From Gaiellaceae bacterium (GTDB lineage: Bacteria > Actinomycetota > Thermoleophilia > Gaiellales > Gaiellaceae): a stretch of 38,432 nucleotides of DNA. Below the pieces are notes generated by a model, which made no database searches, had not been told where the DNA came from, and saw only the letters and a list, made by a program, of their open reading frames with translations. Location of the stretch: NCBI GenBank assembly GCA_021323315.1, contig JAJTCQ010000011.1, positions 1-38,432 of the forward strand, written 5' to 3'. This document shows positions 1 through 8,538 of the stretch, piece after piece. The position numbers and the translations under genes are program-made. Numbering within the stretch: position 1 is the first letter of the stretch; each line of letters opens with the position of its first letter.

Positions 1-404
1 GCCGCGAGCGCCAGGCGCATGTCCCCGTCGTAACGGCCGCGCAGGTGGTTCAGGTACCAGGAGCCGTAGCGGACGTTGACCTCGGGGTCGCGCAGATCGG
101 AGAGGACGAATCGATCTCCCCCGGTTCGCAGCGCGATCCCCTTCGCCGTGTCCGGAAGCAGCTGCATGAGGCCCACGGCGCCGGCCGACGACTCGACGTC
201 CGCGTCGAAGCGGCTCTCCGAGTAGATCACGGCCGCGAGCAGCGCCGGATCGAGGTCGTAGTTCCGAGCATGGGCGCTCACGATGTGCTCGTACTCGAGT
301 GGATAGCGGGCGCGGAGGTACCAGTCGGGCTCGGCCCCGCCGACCCACGCCGCGACGCCCGCGAACGCGAGCAGCGCAAGGGACATCGCGACGACGAACC
401 GCAT
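1..404 (-). CDS. Lytic transglycosylase (SLT domain), C-terminus cut by window edge
   Basis: I read this gene by translating the reverse strand; it is open from an ATG at 404 to the window edge (134 residues visible). Residues 1-23 form a hydrophobic signal or membrane anchor. The SLT fold follows: YSESRF with the expected catalytic Glu at residue 63, then SAGAVGLMQLLPDT at 73-86, the substrate-groove motif of Slt70-type enzymes. Known members cleave peptidoglycan glycan strands between MurNAc and GlcNAc, outside the membrane. The start lies 11 nt after the coaE stop, so it is probably the third gene of an rpsA-coaE transcript. No clear Shine-Dalgarno is visible. Family assignment is firm; the cellular role (wall turnover or division) is inferred. 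Confidence 0.88.
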   Translation of the reverse strand, partial: MRFVVAMSLALLAFAGVAAWVGGAEPDWYLRARYPLEYEHIVSAHARNYDLDPALLAAVIYSESRFDADVESSAGAVGLMQLLPDTAKGIALRTGGDRFVLSDLRDPEVNVRYGSWYLNHLRGRYDGDMRLALA

Positions 405-415
405 GAAGAGGCGCG

Positions 416-1006
416 CTAGGAAGCCTGTGTCAGGGTAGCCATGACCTCGGCAACCCAGGCATCGAGCTGGTCGGGCGTCCCCGTGTTCACGTACGTGAAG
501 TCCGCGCGCTTCGCCTTCTCCTTGTCCGGGATGAGCCGCGCCTCGCGATCGTCCGCCCGACCTCTCCGGGCCTCACGGAGCTTCGACGGTGCCGTGATCA
601 CGACCACCTTGTCGAAGCGCTTCTCGGCGCCCACCTCGTAGAGGAGCGGCACCTCCGTGACGCAGACGCCGGGAGGGTTCGGGAGCTTCGCGAGCTGCTC
701 GCGCCAGTCCATGTACTCGCGTGACACGAGCGGGTGGAGCAGCTTCTCGAGGAAGTCGAGGGCCTCGCGATCGCGAAACACCCTGAACGCGATGAGCTCG
801 CGATCGGGCGCGCCTTCCTCGCCCAGGATCTCGTCGCCGAGCCGCTCGACGAGCGCGCGCTTGACCTCCGGGTCGGTCGCCAGAAGGTGATGGACGATCT
901 CGTCGCTCGAGACGGTCGCGGCGCCGTGACGGCGAAACGATTCGAGCGCCGTGGACTTGCCGGCCCCGATCCCGCCGGTGATCGCGACCGCGAGCGGACG
1001 GGTCAC
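416..1006 (-). CDS. coaE: Dephospho-CoA kinase
   Basis: This enzyme phosphorylates the 3'-hydroxyl of dephospho-CoA with ATP, the last step of coenzyme A synthesis, in the cytoplasm. The 196-residue product has the P-loop GGIGAGKST at residues 11-19, the conserved SSDEI segment with Asp35, and the lid/CoA region around PLLYEVGAEKRFD, all typical of CoaE; the length is normal. It starts with GTG ten nucleotides after the rpsA stop, so it is probably co-transcribed with rpsA, and polA lies close by as in other actinobacteria. No separate promoter is evident in the 10-nt gap. Confidence 0.95.
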   Translation of the reverse strand: MTRPLAVAITGGIGAGKSTALESFRRHGAATVSSDEIVHHLLATDPEVKRALVERLGDEILGEEGAPDRELIAFRVFRDREALDFLEKLLHPLVSREYMDWREQLAKLPNPPGVCVTEVPLLYEVGAEKRFDKVVVITAPSKLREARRGRADDREARLIPDKEKAKRADFTYVNTGTPDQLDAWVAEVMATLTQAS

Positions 1007-1016
1007 GAGGCGTGGA

Positions 1017-2453
1017 TTACTCGGACTCGCGCTGCTCTGAGCCGGCTTCGACTGCCGAGTCCTCGGCGGACTCGGTGGGCTCGGCGGCTTCGGCGTCCTC
1101 TTCGGCTGGTTCGACCTCCGCGACGATCTCCTCGGCGGGCTCCGACTCGGTCTCCGCCTCCTCGAGCTCGACCTCCGCGACGACCTCGTCGGCGATCTCC
1201 TCGACCTCCGCGGTCGCGACCTCCGCGTCGGCCTCCGTCTCGACGGCGGCCGCTGTAGTCGGGAACGCCTCCTCGGAGAGCTTGAGGTCCGGCATCGTGT
1301 GCACCGACTCGGCGCCGTCTGCGCGCGGAACGGGCTGGTCGCCCTCCTCGACGCGCTTCAGCGAGAGCGAGAGCCGGCGGCGCTCGCCGTCGATCTCGAG
1401 GATGCGCACGTTCACCGCGTCGCCCTGCGAGACGACCTCGCGCGGGTTCTCGACGTGGTGCGGAGCAAGCTCGGAGATGTGCACGAGGCCTTCGACGCCC
1501 GGGAGGATCTCGACAAAGGCGCCGAACGTGACGACCTTCGCCACGCGACCCTCGACGACGTCGTCCTCGCGATAGCTGTCGACGACCTGTTGCCAGGGGT
1601 CCGTCTGCGTCTGCTTGAGGCCCAGCGAGATCCGCTGCCGGTCACGGTCGATGTCGAGCACCTTGACCTTGACCGTCTGGCCGATGTCCAGCACCTCGGA
1701 CGGGTGGTTCACATGGCTCCACGAGAGCTCGGAGATGTGGATGAGGCCGTCCATGCCGTCGAGGTCGACGAACGCGCCGAAGTCGACGATGTTCGAGATC
1801 TGGCCCTCGATGACGTCGCCCGGGCTCAGTCGATCGAGGATCGCCTGGCGCATCTCCTTGCGCTCGTCCTCGAGGACCGCGCGACGCGAGAGGACGACGT
1901 TGTTGCGCGAGCGGTTGAGCTCGATGACCTTGCAGCGGAGCTCCTTGCCGAGGAACTCGTCGAGATCCTGCACGCGCCTGATGTCCACGAGCGACGCCGG
2001 CAGGAAGCCACGGACGCCGAGGTCGAGAATGAGGCCCCCCTTGACGACCTCGATGACCTTGCCTGTCACCGGCTCGCCCGACTCGGCTGCAGCCTCGATG
2101 CGCTTCCACGCGAGCTCGAAGCGCGCGCGCTTCTTCGACAGGATCAGGCGGCCTTCCGCGTCTTCCTTCGTGAGTACGAGGGCGTCGATCTCCTCACCGA
2201 CCGCGACCTCGTCGGCGGGGTTGACCGACCGGCGAATCGTCAGCTCGGCAACGGGAATGACGCCTTCCGACTTGTAACCGATGTCGACGAGCACCTCGTC
2301 CTTGTCCACACGCACGACCGTGCCGTGCACGACCTCCCCCTCGTTGATCTCCGGGAAGGCAGCGTCGTAGTCGGGGATGAGCTCCCCATCGGGGCCTTCT
2401 GTCCAGACCCCCTCTTCGGCGGCAGTGGGCTTTTCGGCGATGTCGTTCGCCAT
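1017..2453 (-). CDS. rpsA: 30S ribosomal protein S1
   Basis: S1 binds mRNA on the small ribosomal subunit and helps initiation. The 478-residue protein has four S1/OB repeats at roughly 38-108, 125-192, 211-280 and 296-367, the last two being the best conserved (DFGAFVDL, GLIHISELSW, TFGAFVEI, GLVHISEL). Residues from about 370 to the end form a tail rich in Glu, Ala and Val. Four repeats is the usual actinobacterial form, against six in E. coli. It is the first gene of the rpsA-coaE-transglycosylase run. A TATACT hexamer ends 10 nt before the ATG and no Shine-Dalgarno is present, so the mRNA probably has almost no leader. It is divergent from the hydrolase gene at 2520. Confidence 0.96.
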   Translation of the reverse strand: MANDIAEKPTAAEEGVWTEGPDGELIPDYDAAFPEINEGEVVHGTVVRVDKDEVLVDIGYKSEGVIPVAELTIRRSVNPADEVAVGEEIDALVLTKEDAEGRLILSKKRARFELAWKRIEAAAESGEPVTGKVIEVVKGGLILDLGVRGFLPASLVDIRRVQDLDEFLGKELRCKVIELNRSRNNVVLSRRAVLEDERKEMRQAILDRLSPGDVIEGQISNIVDFGAFVDLDGMDGLIHISELSWSHVNHPSEVLDIGQTVKVKVLDIDRDRQRISLGLKQTQTDPWQQVVDSYREDDVVEGRVAKVVTFGAFVEILPGVEGLVHISELAPHHVENPREVVSQGDAVNVRILEIDGERRRLSLSLKRVEEGDQPVPRADGAESVHTMPDLKLSEEAFPTTAAAVETEADAEVATAEVEEIADEVVAEVELEEAETESEPAEEIVAEVEPAEEDAEAAEPTESAEDSAVEAGSEQRESE

Positions 2454-2463
2454 CGGATCGCGG

Positions 2464-2469
2464 AGTATA
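2464..2469 (-). promoter_or_regulatory. Putative -10 box of rpsA
   Basis: On the minus strand this reads TATACT, five of six matches to TATAAT, ending 10 nt before the rpsA ATG. Transcription would start about 4 nt upstream of the ATG. A TTGACC lies upstream but with a 21-nt spacer, too long for a standard -35, so only the -10 is proposed. Confidence 0.5.
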
Positions 2470-2519
2470 GCCGGATGCGGCGCAAATTCCGGTCAAGCAT
2501 TCTGCGCTAGAAACTCGCT

Positions 2520-3233
2520 GTGCACATCACGCTCGTGAGGAGTGCGACGATCATCGTCGAGCTTGCAGGACGTCGGATCCTGGTCGATCCGATGCTCGAC
2601 GACGTGGGCGCCAGGCCTCCGATCGAGGGGACGCGCAACCAGGTGGCGAATCCGACGGTGCCGCTGCCGTTCCCTGCGGAGGAGGTCGTCCAGGGCCTCG
2701 ACGCCGTCCTCGTGACGCACCGGCATCGCGACCATCTCGACGCGCGCGGCGAGGAGTTGCTGCCGCACGACGTTCCCGTGTTCTGCCAACCCGAGGACGA
2801 GGCTGCTCTCCGCACGCTCGGACTCGATGTTCGGCCAGTCGAAGATGCGCTCGAGTGGGACGGGCTGCGCATCACGCGCGCGCCGGCGCGCCACGGGACC
2901 GGCCGGGTCGCCGAGCTGCTCGCGCCGGTGAGCGGCTTCGTGCTCGACGATCTCTATCTCGCGGGCGACACGGTCTGGTACGAGGAGGTCGAGGCGACGA
3001 TCGAGCGCCATCGGCCGCGCGTCGCCGTCGTGAACGCGGGCGGTGCGGAGTTCGTCGAGGGCGGCCTCATCGTCATGGGTGTCGAAGACGTGCGCGAGGT
3101 CGTCGCGCGCGTTCCCACGGTCGTCGCCGTCCACATGGGGGCGCTCAACCACTGCTTCCTCGAGCGCGAGTCGTTGCGGCGAGCCGTTCCTGGTGTCCTG
3201 GTGCCGGAAGACGGCGAAACACTAGAGCTCTAG
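2520..3233 (+). CDS. Metallo-beta-lactamase-fold hydrolase (UlaG-like)
   Basis: The 237-residue protein starts with GTG. It has the dinuclear metal motif THRHRDH at residues 66-72 (His67, His69, Asp71, His72), an N-terminal LVDP strand, LAGDTVWYE with the bridging Asp, and a late His in AVHMGALNH. This is the compact UlaG-like branch of the metallo-beta-lactamase fold, found in hydrolases of small phosphoesters, lactones and similar substrates. The substrate cannot be told from sequence. A TAGAAA hexamer sits 6 nt before the GTG, matching the leaderless pattern seen elsewhere in this window. It is divergent from rpsA by 66 nt and convergent with the VOC gene, the two stops overlapping by 4 nt. 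Confidence 0.85.
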   Translation: MHITLVRSATIIVELAGRRILVDPMLDDVGARPPIEGTRNQVANPTVPLPFPAEEVVQGLDAVLVTHRHRDHLDARGEELLPHDVPVFCQPEDEAALRTLGLDVRPVEDALEWDGLRITRAPARHGTGRVAELLAPVSGFVLDDLYLAGDTVWYEEVEATIERHRPRVAVVNAGGAEFVEGGLIVMGVEDVREVVARVPTVVAVHMGALNHCFLERESLRRAVPGVLVPEDGETLEL

Positions 3234-3622
3234 CTCGGCGAGCTGTTCTCGATGCGCGTCGCGACCCACCACTGGTTGCCCCACGCATCGTCGAACGCGG
3301 CGCGACGGTCGCCGAAGCTCGTGTCGTGCGGCTTCGCGGCCGACTTCGCGCCCCGGGCGAGCGCGCGTTCGTAGATCGCGTCGGAGTCCTCGACGTAGAC
3401 GTGGAGCATCGCGGGGAACGACGTGCCTCCGCCTTCGCCGACCATGAGGACCGAGTCGCCGAGCTCGACCTCCGCGTGGAGGCCGCCGGCTTCACCTGGC
3501 ATTCGGCGCCGTACGTCGGTGCCGAACACGTTCGAGACAAAGGCGAGCAGCCCCTCGGCGTCCTCGGCGAGGAGGTAGGGACTGAGCGCGCGATAGCCGT
3601 CGGGCACTCCCGGAAGCGTCAC
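3230..3622 (-). CDS. VOC-family (glyoxalase/bleomycin-resistance fold, PhnB-like) protein
   Basis: A 130-residue single-domain protein beginning with GTG, the start overlapping the polA stop as GTGA. It has the features of a PhnB/YkcA-type vicinal-oxygen-chelate protein: an N-terminal LSPYLLAEDAEGLLAF segment, a central HAEVELGDS strand, LHVYVEDSDAIYERA, and a terminal FDDAWGNQWWVATR. Members bind a metal or small ligand across a paired beta-alpha-beta-beta-beta fold, and many have no known substrate. It is probably made by coupled translation from the polA mRNA, but nothing shows a functional link to DNA repair. Fold call firm, function unknown. Confidence 0.8.
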   Translation of the reverse strand: MTLPGVPDGYRALSPYLLAEDAEGLLAFVSNVFGTDVRRRMPGEAGGLHAEVELGDSVLMVGEGGGTSFPAMLHVYVEDSDAIYERALARGAKSAAKPHDTSFGDRRAAFDDAWGNQWWVATRIENSSPS

Positions 3623-6243
3623 GACTTCGCCTCCGCCCAGTCGTCCCCGACGCCGATGTCGACGGCGAGCGGCGGGTCGAGCGGGTATGCCGCGACCATC
3701 TCCTCGCGCACGAGCTCGCGCACCTTCGAGACCTCGGTCTCCGGGACCTCGAGCAGGAGCTCGTCGTGCACCTGGAGGACGAGCTGCGCACTCCTCCCCT
3801 CGGCGCGGAGCCGCTCGTGGATCGCGACCATGGCGACCTTGATGATGTCCGCGTTCGAGCCCTGCATGACGAAGTTCACCGCGACGCGCTCACCGAAACC
3901 GCGGGTCTGGCGATTCATCGCGCGGAGCTCGGGGACTGGACGCCTTCGGCCGAGCAGGCTCGTCGCGTAGCCATCCTCCGAGGCCTGGGCGATCGTCCGC
4001 GCGATGAACGCCTGCACGTGCGGGAAGCGGGCGAGATACGCGTCGATGTACGCCTGCGCCTGCTCCTTGGGGATGTCGAGGTTCTCGGAGAGCCCGAAGG
4101 CCGAGATGCCGTAGACGATCCCGAAGTTGATCATCTTCGCGACGTTCCGCTCGTCCTTCGTGAGCGTGGCGGGATCCTGGCCCAGCACCTCCGCTGCGGT
4201 GGCCGTGTGGATGTCCTCGCCGCGAGCGAAGGCCTCGCGCAGCTTCGGCTCCCCGGACACGTGGGCGAGGATGCGCAGCTCGATCTGCGAGTAGTCGGCC
4301 GAGAGGAGCCTCGAGCCGGGCTCTGCGACGAAAGCGGAGCGGATCTCGCGGCCGAGGTCCGTTCGGATCGGGATCGCCTGCAGGTTCGGGCTGGTCGTCG
4401 ACAGCCGGCCGGTCGCGGCGACGGTCTGGTTGATCGTCGTGTGCAGACGGCCGTCCTCGCCGATGAGCGTCGGCAGCGGCCCGAGGTACGTGTTCACGAG
4501 CTTCGTCAGCTCGCGCCACTCCTCGATCGCCGGCACGATCTCGTGATCGGCGCGGATCGCGCGGAGCACCTTGGAGTCGGTGGAGTAGCCGGTCTTCCCC
4601 TTCCTGCCCGGCGTGAGCTCCAGCTTCTCGAAGAGGATCCGCCCCAGCTGCTGTGGCGACCCGAGGACGAACTCCTCGCCTGCCAGCTCGTACGCGCGCG
4701 ACTCCAGCTCCTCGATGCGGTCGTTGAGGCGGGCAGTGATTTCACCCATGCGGTACGTGTCGATGCGCACGCCGGCGTCCTCCATCGCGCCGAGAACGAC
4801 GCTGAGCGGAAGCTCGACGTCACGGTAGAGCCGCTCCGAGCCGCGCTCCACGACCTTCGCGTGAAGCGGCGGCGCGAGGCGCCTCGCGGCCTCGGCGTGC
4901 CGGACGAGCCGCGCCGTCTCCTCCTCCGCGGGCGGATCGGGCTCGAGCTCGACGCCGTACTCGGCCATGAGATCGTCCAGGTCGTACTCGGCGCGGCCGG
5001 GATCGATCAGGTACGCGAGCAGCATCGTGTCGTCCACAACCGGCTCGCCGACCCGCAGCGGCTTCGCGTCGTGCGCGACGACGGCGAGCCCCGTCGCTCG
5101 CAGCACCTTGTACTTTGGGCGCGGAGCGCCAGCGGCACCGTCGGCTTGCGACAACGTGTCACTCGGCATCGTCGCGACGATCACCTCGCCCGCCTCGGTG
5201 GCGATGGCGACCCGGTCGGCATCCGCGGCCACGCCCACCCGGCCCTGGATGCCCATCACGGCACCCTCCCGCCACGCGACGGTCTCGGTCTCGGCTTCGG
5301 GGCGCTCCGCGGCCGGCAGCAACTCGTCGAGCGTGTCGACACGACTCAGGAGGCCGCGGAACTCGAAGCGGCGGAAGATCTCCTTGAGCTCCGAGCGGTC
5401 GGGCGGGGAGAGGACGAGCGCCGCGGAATCGACGCCCAGGTCGAGGTCGCGTCGCATCGTCGCGAGGACCTTCGATGCCACCGCCTGCTCGGCATTCTCC
5501 GAGATCGACCTCGAGCGGGCGGGCGACAGCTCGCCGGCGTGCGCCACGACCTCCTCGAGCGACCCGTACTGCGCGACGAGCTGCCCGGCGGTCTTGTCGC
5601 CGATCCCGGGGATCCCCGGGATGTTGTCGCTCGAGTCGCCCTTCAGACCGATGAAGTCGGGGATCTGCGACGGCTGGATGCCGTAGCGCGCCTCGACTCG
5701 CTCGGGCGTGTAGACCTGAACGTCGGCGACGCCCCTCGGGGTCATCATCAGGCAGACGTTCTCGGACACGAGCTGGAACGCGTCGCGGTCGGTCGAGACC
5801 ACGCACGTCTTCACGCCGGCCTCGTCCGCCTGGGTCGCGAGCGTGGCGATGACGTCGTCGGCCTCCCACCCCTCGAACTCGAGGTTCTGATACCCGAACG
5901 CCTCGACGATCGGGCGGAGGTGCGGGAACTGCTCACGCAGGAGATCGGGCATCGCCCTGCGGTCGGCCTTGTACTCGGCGTCGATCTCCTTCCGGTGCGT
6001 CGGGCGCGTGTCCCACGCGACGGCGACGCCGCGCGGCTTGTAGTCGGAGAGGAGCTTGAAGAGCATGTTGGTGAAGCCGAGCAGGGCGTTCGTGGGCTGG
6101 CCGTCCGTCGTCTGCAGCTCTTCGGGCAGCGCGAAGAACGCGCGGTACGCGAGGTTGTTCCCGTCCACGAGGAAGAGCTCGGCGTCCCGTGCGGGCCCGT
6201 CGTCGAGGACGAGCTCCTCCCCCGTCAACGTCTTCGGACTCAC
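3619..6243 (-). CDS. polA: DNA polymerase I
   Basis: Pol I fills gaps and removes RNA primers during replication and repair. The 874-residue protein has an N-terminal 5'-nuclease domain (FLVDGNNLAYRAFF, GWEADDVIATLA, STDRDAFQL, GLKGDSSDNIPGIPGIGDKT), a middle exonuclease-like domain, and the family A polymerase domain with motif A (SADYSQIELRILAHVSGE), motif B (DERNVAKMINFGIVYG) and motif C (QVHDE, near 824-828). In the middle domain the DxE proofreading motif is not visible where it is expected, although a degenerate VVDDTMLLAYLI segment remains, so proofreading is probably lost as in Taq Pol I. It starts with GTG. A TACGGT hexamer lies exactly 6 nt upstream, which suggests a leaderless mRNA. 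Confidence 0.96.
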   Translation of the reverse strand: MSPKTLTGEELVLDDGPARDAELFLVDGNNLAYRAFFALPEELQTTDGQPTNALLGFTNMLFKLLSDYKPRGVAVAWDTRPTHRKEIDAEYKADRRAMPDLLREQFPHLRPIVEAFGYQNLEFEGWEADDVIATLATQADEAGVKTCVVSTDRDAFQLVSENVCLMMTPRGVADVQVYTPERVEARYGIQPSQIPDFIGLKGDSSDNIPGIPGIGDKTAGQLVAQYGSLEEVVAHAGELSPARSRSISENAEQAVASKVLATMRRDLDLGVDSAALVLSPPDRSELKEIFRRFEFRGLLSRVDTLDELLPAAERPEAETETVAWREGAVMGIQGRVGVAADADRVAIATEAGEVIVATMPSDTLSQADGAAGAPRPKYKVLRATGLAVVAHDAKPLRVGEPVVDDTMLLAYLIDPGRAEYDLDDLMAEYGVELEPDPPAEEETARLVRHAEAARRLAPPLHAKVVERGSERLYRDVELPLSVVLGAMEDAGVRIDTYRMGEITARLNDRIEELESRAYELAGEEFVLGSPQQLGRILFEKLELTPGRKGKTGYSTDSKVLRAIRADHEIVPAIEEWRELTKLVNTYLGPLPTLIGEDGRLHTTINQTVAATGRLSTTSPNLQAIPIRTDLGREIRSAFVAEPGSRLLSADYSQIELRILAHVSGEPKLREAFARGEDIHTATAAEVLGQDPATLTKDERNVAKMINFGIVYGISAFGLSENLDIPKEQAQAYIDAYLARFPHVQAFIARTIAQASEDGYATSLLGRRRPVPELRAMNRQTRGFGERVAVNFVMQGSNADIIKVAMVAIHERLRAEGRSAQLVLQVHDELLLEVPETEVSKVRELVREEMVAAYPLDPPLAVDIGVGDDWAEAKS

Positions 6244-6249
6244 CGCGCA

Positions 6250-6255
6250 ACCGTA
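6250..6255 (-). promoter_or_regulatory. Putative -10 box of polA
   Basis: Minus-strand TACGGT followed by 6 nt and the polA GTG, which would place the transcription start at the start codon. The gap to the divergent gene is only 26 nt, so both promoters must share it and any -35 would lie inside the opposing coding sequence. Confidence 0.4.
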
Positions 6256-6257
6256 TC

Positions 6258-6263
6258 TACCCT
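6258..6263 (+). promoter_or_regulatory. Putative -10 box of the LarA-like gene
   Basis: Plus-strand TACCCT, followed by 6 nt and the ATG at 6270. It sits next to the opposing polA hexamer (6250-6255). Match to TATAAT is only T, A and final T, so the support is mainly the spacing, which recurs in this window. Confidence 0.35.
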
Positions 6264-6269
6264 GCCCCG

Positions 6270-7781
6270 ATGCGTCGCGTACCCCTGCTCTCCGGGTCGA
6301 GGATCGTCAGCGTCCCCGTCGGGGAGGGCGACGTGCTCCTTCGGCCGCCTCCCCCTCCCCTGCACGTGGTCGACGTGGCAGCAGCGGTGAGGGATGCGCT
6401 CGCGTACCCGCTCGCAGGCGCGCCGCTCGAAACGGTCATCGAGCGCGGTGCGCGGGTCACCATCGTGGTCGAGCCTCCGGCACTCCCCGTACCCGGCGCG
6501 CAGACCGATCCGCGGCCGACAGCGCTTGCAACCGCGCTCGACGAGCTGGATGCGCTCGGGATCCCGGACGAGCGGGTGACGCTGCTCGTCGCGGGGGGGC
6601 TGGGACGCCGAGCCGGGCGGACGGAGCTCGAGCGCCTCCTTCCCCCTCCGCAGGCCCGCGCGTTCCACGGACGCGTGCTTGTACACGATGCCGCCGCACC
6701 CGACCTCGAGCCCCTCGTGGGCGAGATCCGTATCCACCCGATCGTCACCGACGCCGACCTCGTGCTCGTCGTGTCGTCCGCAGAGACCGTCGTCCACGGT
6801 GGGCCGGGAGCGCTTCTCGCCGCGTGCGACGCGCAGACGGTCCGGCGGGCCGCGACCGCGCGCTCGCTCGTGCAGGCGTCGGGAGAGCCCGCCTGGCAGC
6901 TGGCGCTCGCCGTCGAAGCCGCGGTGTCGGCTCGATCCGGCCTGCTCGGCGTCTCCCTCGTCCTCGATCATCCGCGGCTCGCGGGACGCTTTCGCGGCTA
7001 CCCGCACGAGCCTGGCTCGCTCGAGCACGTTGCGACCTCGCCGTTTCGGAGGCTCTACTCGCGGCTGCCCGCAGCCGTGCGACGCGGGATTCTCCGAGAC
7101 CAGCACCGCACCCTCGCCGCGACCGCCGCGTTCGCCGGCACGCCCTCCGTGGCGCATGCGGAAGCGCTCGTTCGCACGATCGGGCTCCGCGGGATCCGAC
7201 TCGACGAGCCGCTCGACGCGCTCGTCGTCGGCGTTCCCTGGATCGGCCCGCACCTACCGCGCGAGCCCCTGAACCCCATCACGTCGGCCGGCATCGCGCT
7301 CGGCCTTGCGCTGCGCCAGTGGCGCGACGCCTTCCCGGTGCGGCAGGGTGGGACGCTCGTCCTCGTGCATTCGCTGACGCGCTCGTTCGCGCACGGCCTG
7401 CACGCTCCGTATCGCGTCCTCTTCGACGAGCTCCGCGCAGGGGGCTCCGTGGAGGACGCCGAGAGCTCCGCCACCGGGGACCCGCGAGCCCTCGACGCGT
7501 ATCGCGCGGGTCGCGCGTGCCATCCGCGGCTGCCGTTCGCCGACTGGGCGGGCTGTCAGCCGGCGCTGTCGCGGCTCGGACGCGTCATCGTCGCCGGCAG
7601 CCGCGACGCGGTCGCCGCCCGGGCTCTCGGATTCGTCCCGAGCCACTCGGTGTCGAGCGCCCTCGACATGGCGCACGGCGTCGCGGGGAGCGGTGCGCGC
7701 GTGGGGATTCTGCTCGCGCCGCCCTATCCTCCGCTCCTGGTCGGCGAGGGCGAGGCACGCTTCGCGCCTACGGCGTCGTAG
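6270..7781 (+). CDS. LarA-like (lactate racemase domain) protein
   Basis: A 503-residue protein from an ATG at 6270. The N-terminal part resembles the LarA/DUF2088 domain: a VTIVVEPPALPVPG strand-loop, then DALGIPDERVTLLVAGGLG, like the Rossmann-type segment in LarA, and later HPIVTDADLVLVVS. The C-terminal part (PREPLNPITSAGIALGLAL, then QGGTLVLVHSL) resembles the second LarA domain. True LarA is a nickel-pincer lactate racemase that needs LarB, LarC and LarE; none is encoded here. The usual DxTRP motif after the first strand is replaced by PALPVPG, so racemase activity cannot be assumed. It is divergent from polA and convergent with livF. Confidence 0.65.
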   Translation: MRRVPLLSGSRIVSVPVGEGDVLLRPPPPPLHVVDVAAAVRDALAYPLAGAPLETVIERGARVTIVVEPPALPVPGAQTDPRPTALATALDELDALGIPDERVTLLVAGGLGRRAGRTELERLLPPPQARAFHGRVLVHDAAAPDLEPLVGEIRIHPIVTDADLVLVVSSAETVVHGGPGALLAACDAQTVRRAATARSLVQASGEPAWQLALAVEAAVSARSGLLGVSLVLDHPRLAGRFRGYPHEPGSLEHVATSPFRRLYSRLPAAVRRGILRDQHRTLAATAAFAGTPSVAHAEALVRTIGLRGIRLDEPLDALVVGVPWIGPHLPREPLNPITSAGIALGLALRQWRDAFPVRQGGTLVLVHSLTRSFAHGLHAPYRVLFDELRAGGSVEDAESSATGDPRALDAYRAGRACHPRLPFADWAGCQPALSRLGRVIVAGSRDAVAARALGFVPSHSVSSALDMAHGVAGSGARVGILLAPPYPPLLVGEGEARFAPTAS

Positions 7782-7800
7782 GGGCGACCCTCGGGCCGCA

Positions 7801-8538
7801 CTAGCCTTCGCCAAGATATGTCTTGCGGACCTGCTCGTTCGTCTTGAGCTCCGACGCGGCGCCCTCGAGAGCGATCCGGCCCGTCTCCATCACGTAGCCG
7901 CGACCTGCGACGTCGAGCGCCATGAGCGCGTTCTGCTCGACCAGGAGGACGGGAGTGCCCTGCTTGTTCACCTCGACGACGGTCTCGAAGATGCGTTCGA
8001 CGAAGATCGGCGCCAGGCCCATCGACGGCTCGTCGAGGAGCAGCAACTTCGGCCGTGCCATCAGTGCGCGGCCGATCGCACACATCTGCTGCTCGCCGCC
8101 GGACATCGTCCCCGCCTTCTGCGTACGGCGCTCCTTCAGGCGCGGGAAGAGCTCGAATACGCGCTCCATGTCCTCGGCGAAGTTCGCCCTGTCCGTCCGC
8201 TGGAAGGCGCCCATCTCGAGGTTCTCGGTCACGCTCATGCGCGGGAACAGCCTGCGGCCCTCCGGGCTCTGGGCGATCCCGCCCTTCACGATCCTGTGCG
8301 CGGACCGGTGCGTGATGTCCTCGCCTTGGAAGCGGATACGGCCGTCGCGTGGGCGATTGATCCCGTTGATCGCGCGCAGCGTCGACGACTTCCCCGCGCC
8401 GTTCGCACCGATGAGCGTGACGATCTCGCCCTGGTTCACCGTCAGCGAGACGCCCTTGAGCGCGTGGATGGCCCCGTAGTAGAGGTGGATGTCGTCGATC
8501 TCGAGGACAGGCCCGGCCGGTTGCTCCGTCGTCGTCAC
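7801..8538 (-). CDS. livF: Branched-chain amino-acid ABC transporter ATPase LivF
   Basis: One of the two ATPases that drive the liv importer at the inner face of the membrane. The 245-residue protein has Walker A GANGAGKSS at about 44-52, a Q-loop in SPEGRRLFPRMSV, the signature MSGGEQQMCAIGRAL, Walker B LLLLDEPSMGLAP and the switch His region VLLVEQNALMAL. SPEGR after the Q-loop and the SMGLAP Walker B favour LivF over LivG. It is the last gene of livKHMGF; its start overlaps the livG stop by 4 nt (ATGA). It converges on the LarA-like gene with only 19 nt between stops and no obvious terminator hairpin there. Confidence 0.93.
   Translation of the reverse strand: MTTTEQPAGPVLEIDDIHLYYGAIHALKGVSLTVNQGEIVTLIGANGAGKSSTLRAINGINRPRDGRIRFQGEDITHRSAHRIVKGGIAQSPEGRRLFPRMSVTENLEMGAFQRTDRANFAEDMERVFELFPRLKERRTQKAGTMSGGEQQMCAIGRALMARPKLLLLDEPSMGLAPIFVERIFETVVEVNKQGTPVLLVEQNALMALDVAGRGYVMETGRIALEGAASELKTNEQVRKTYLGEG

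Noticed and set aside
2464-2496. Full -35/-10 promoter for rpsA with TTGACC
   Set aside because: The spacer to TATACT is 21 nt, too long for a standard promoter, so only the -10 was kept.
3766-6390. An 874-codon open frame on the plus strand opposite polA
   Set aside because: It mirrors polA on the other strand, is full of Arg, Asp and Leu as expected for an antisense frame in GC-rich DNA, and shows no family motif.
6270-7781. A working lactate racemase system
   Set aside because: No LarB, LarC or LarE homologue is in the window and the usual DxTRP motif is not seen, so only LarA-like similarity is claimed.
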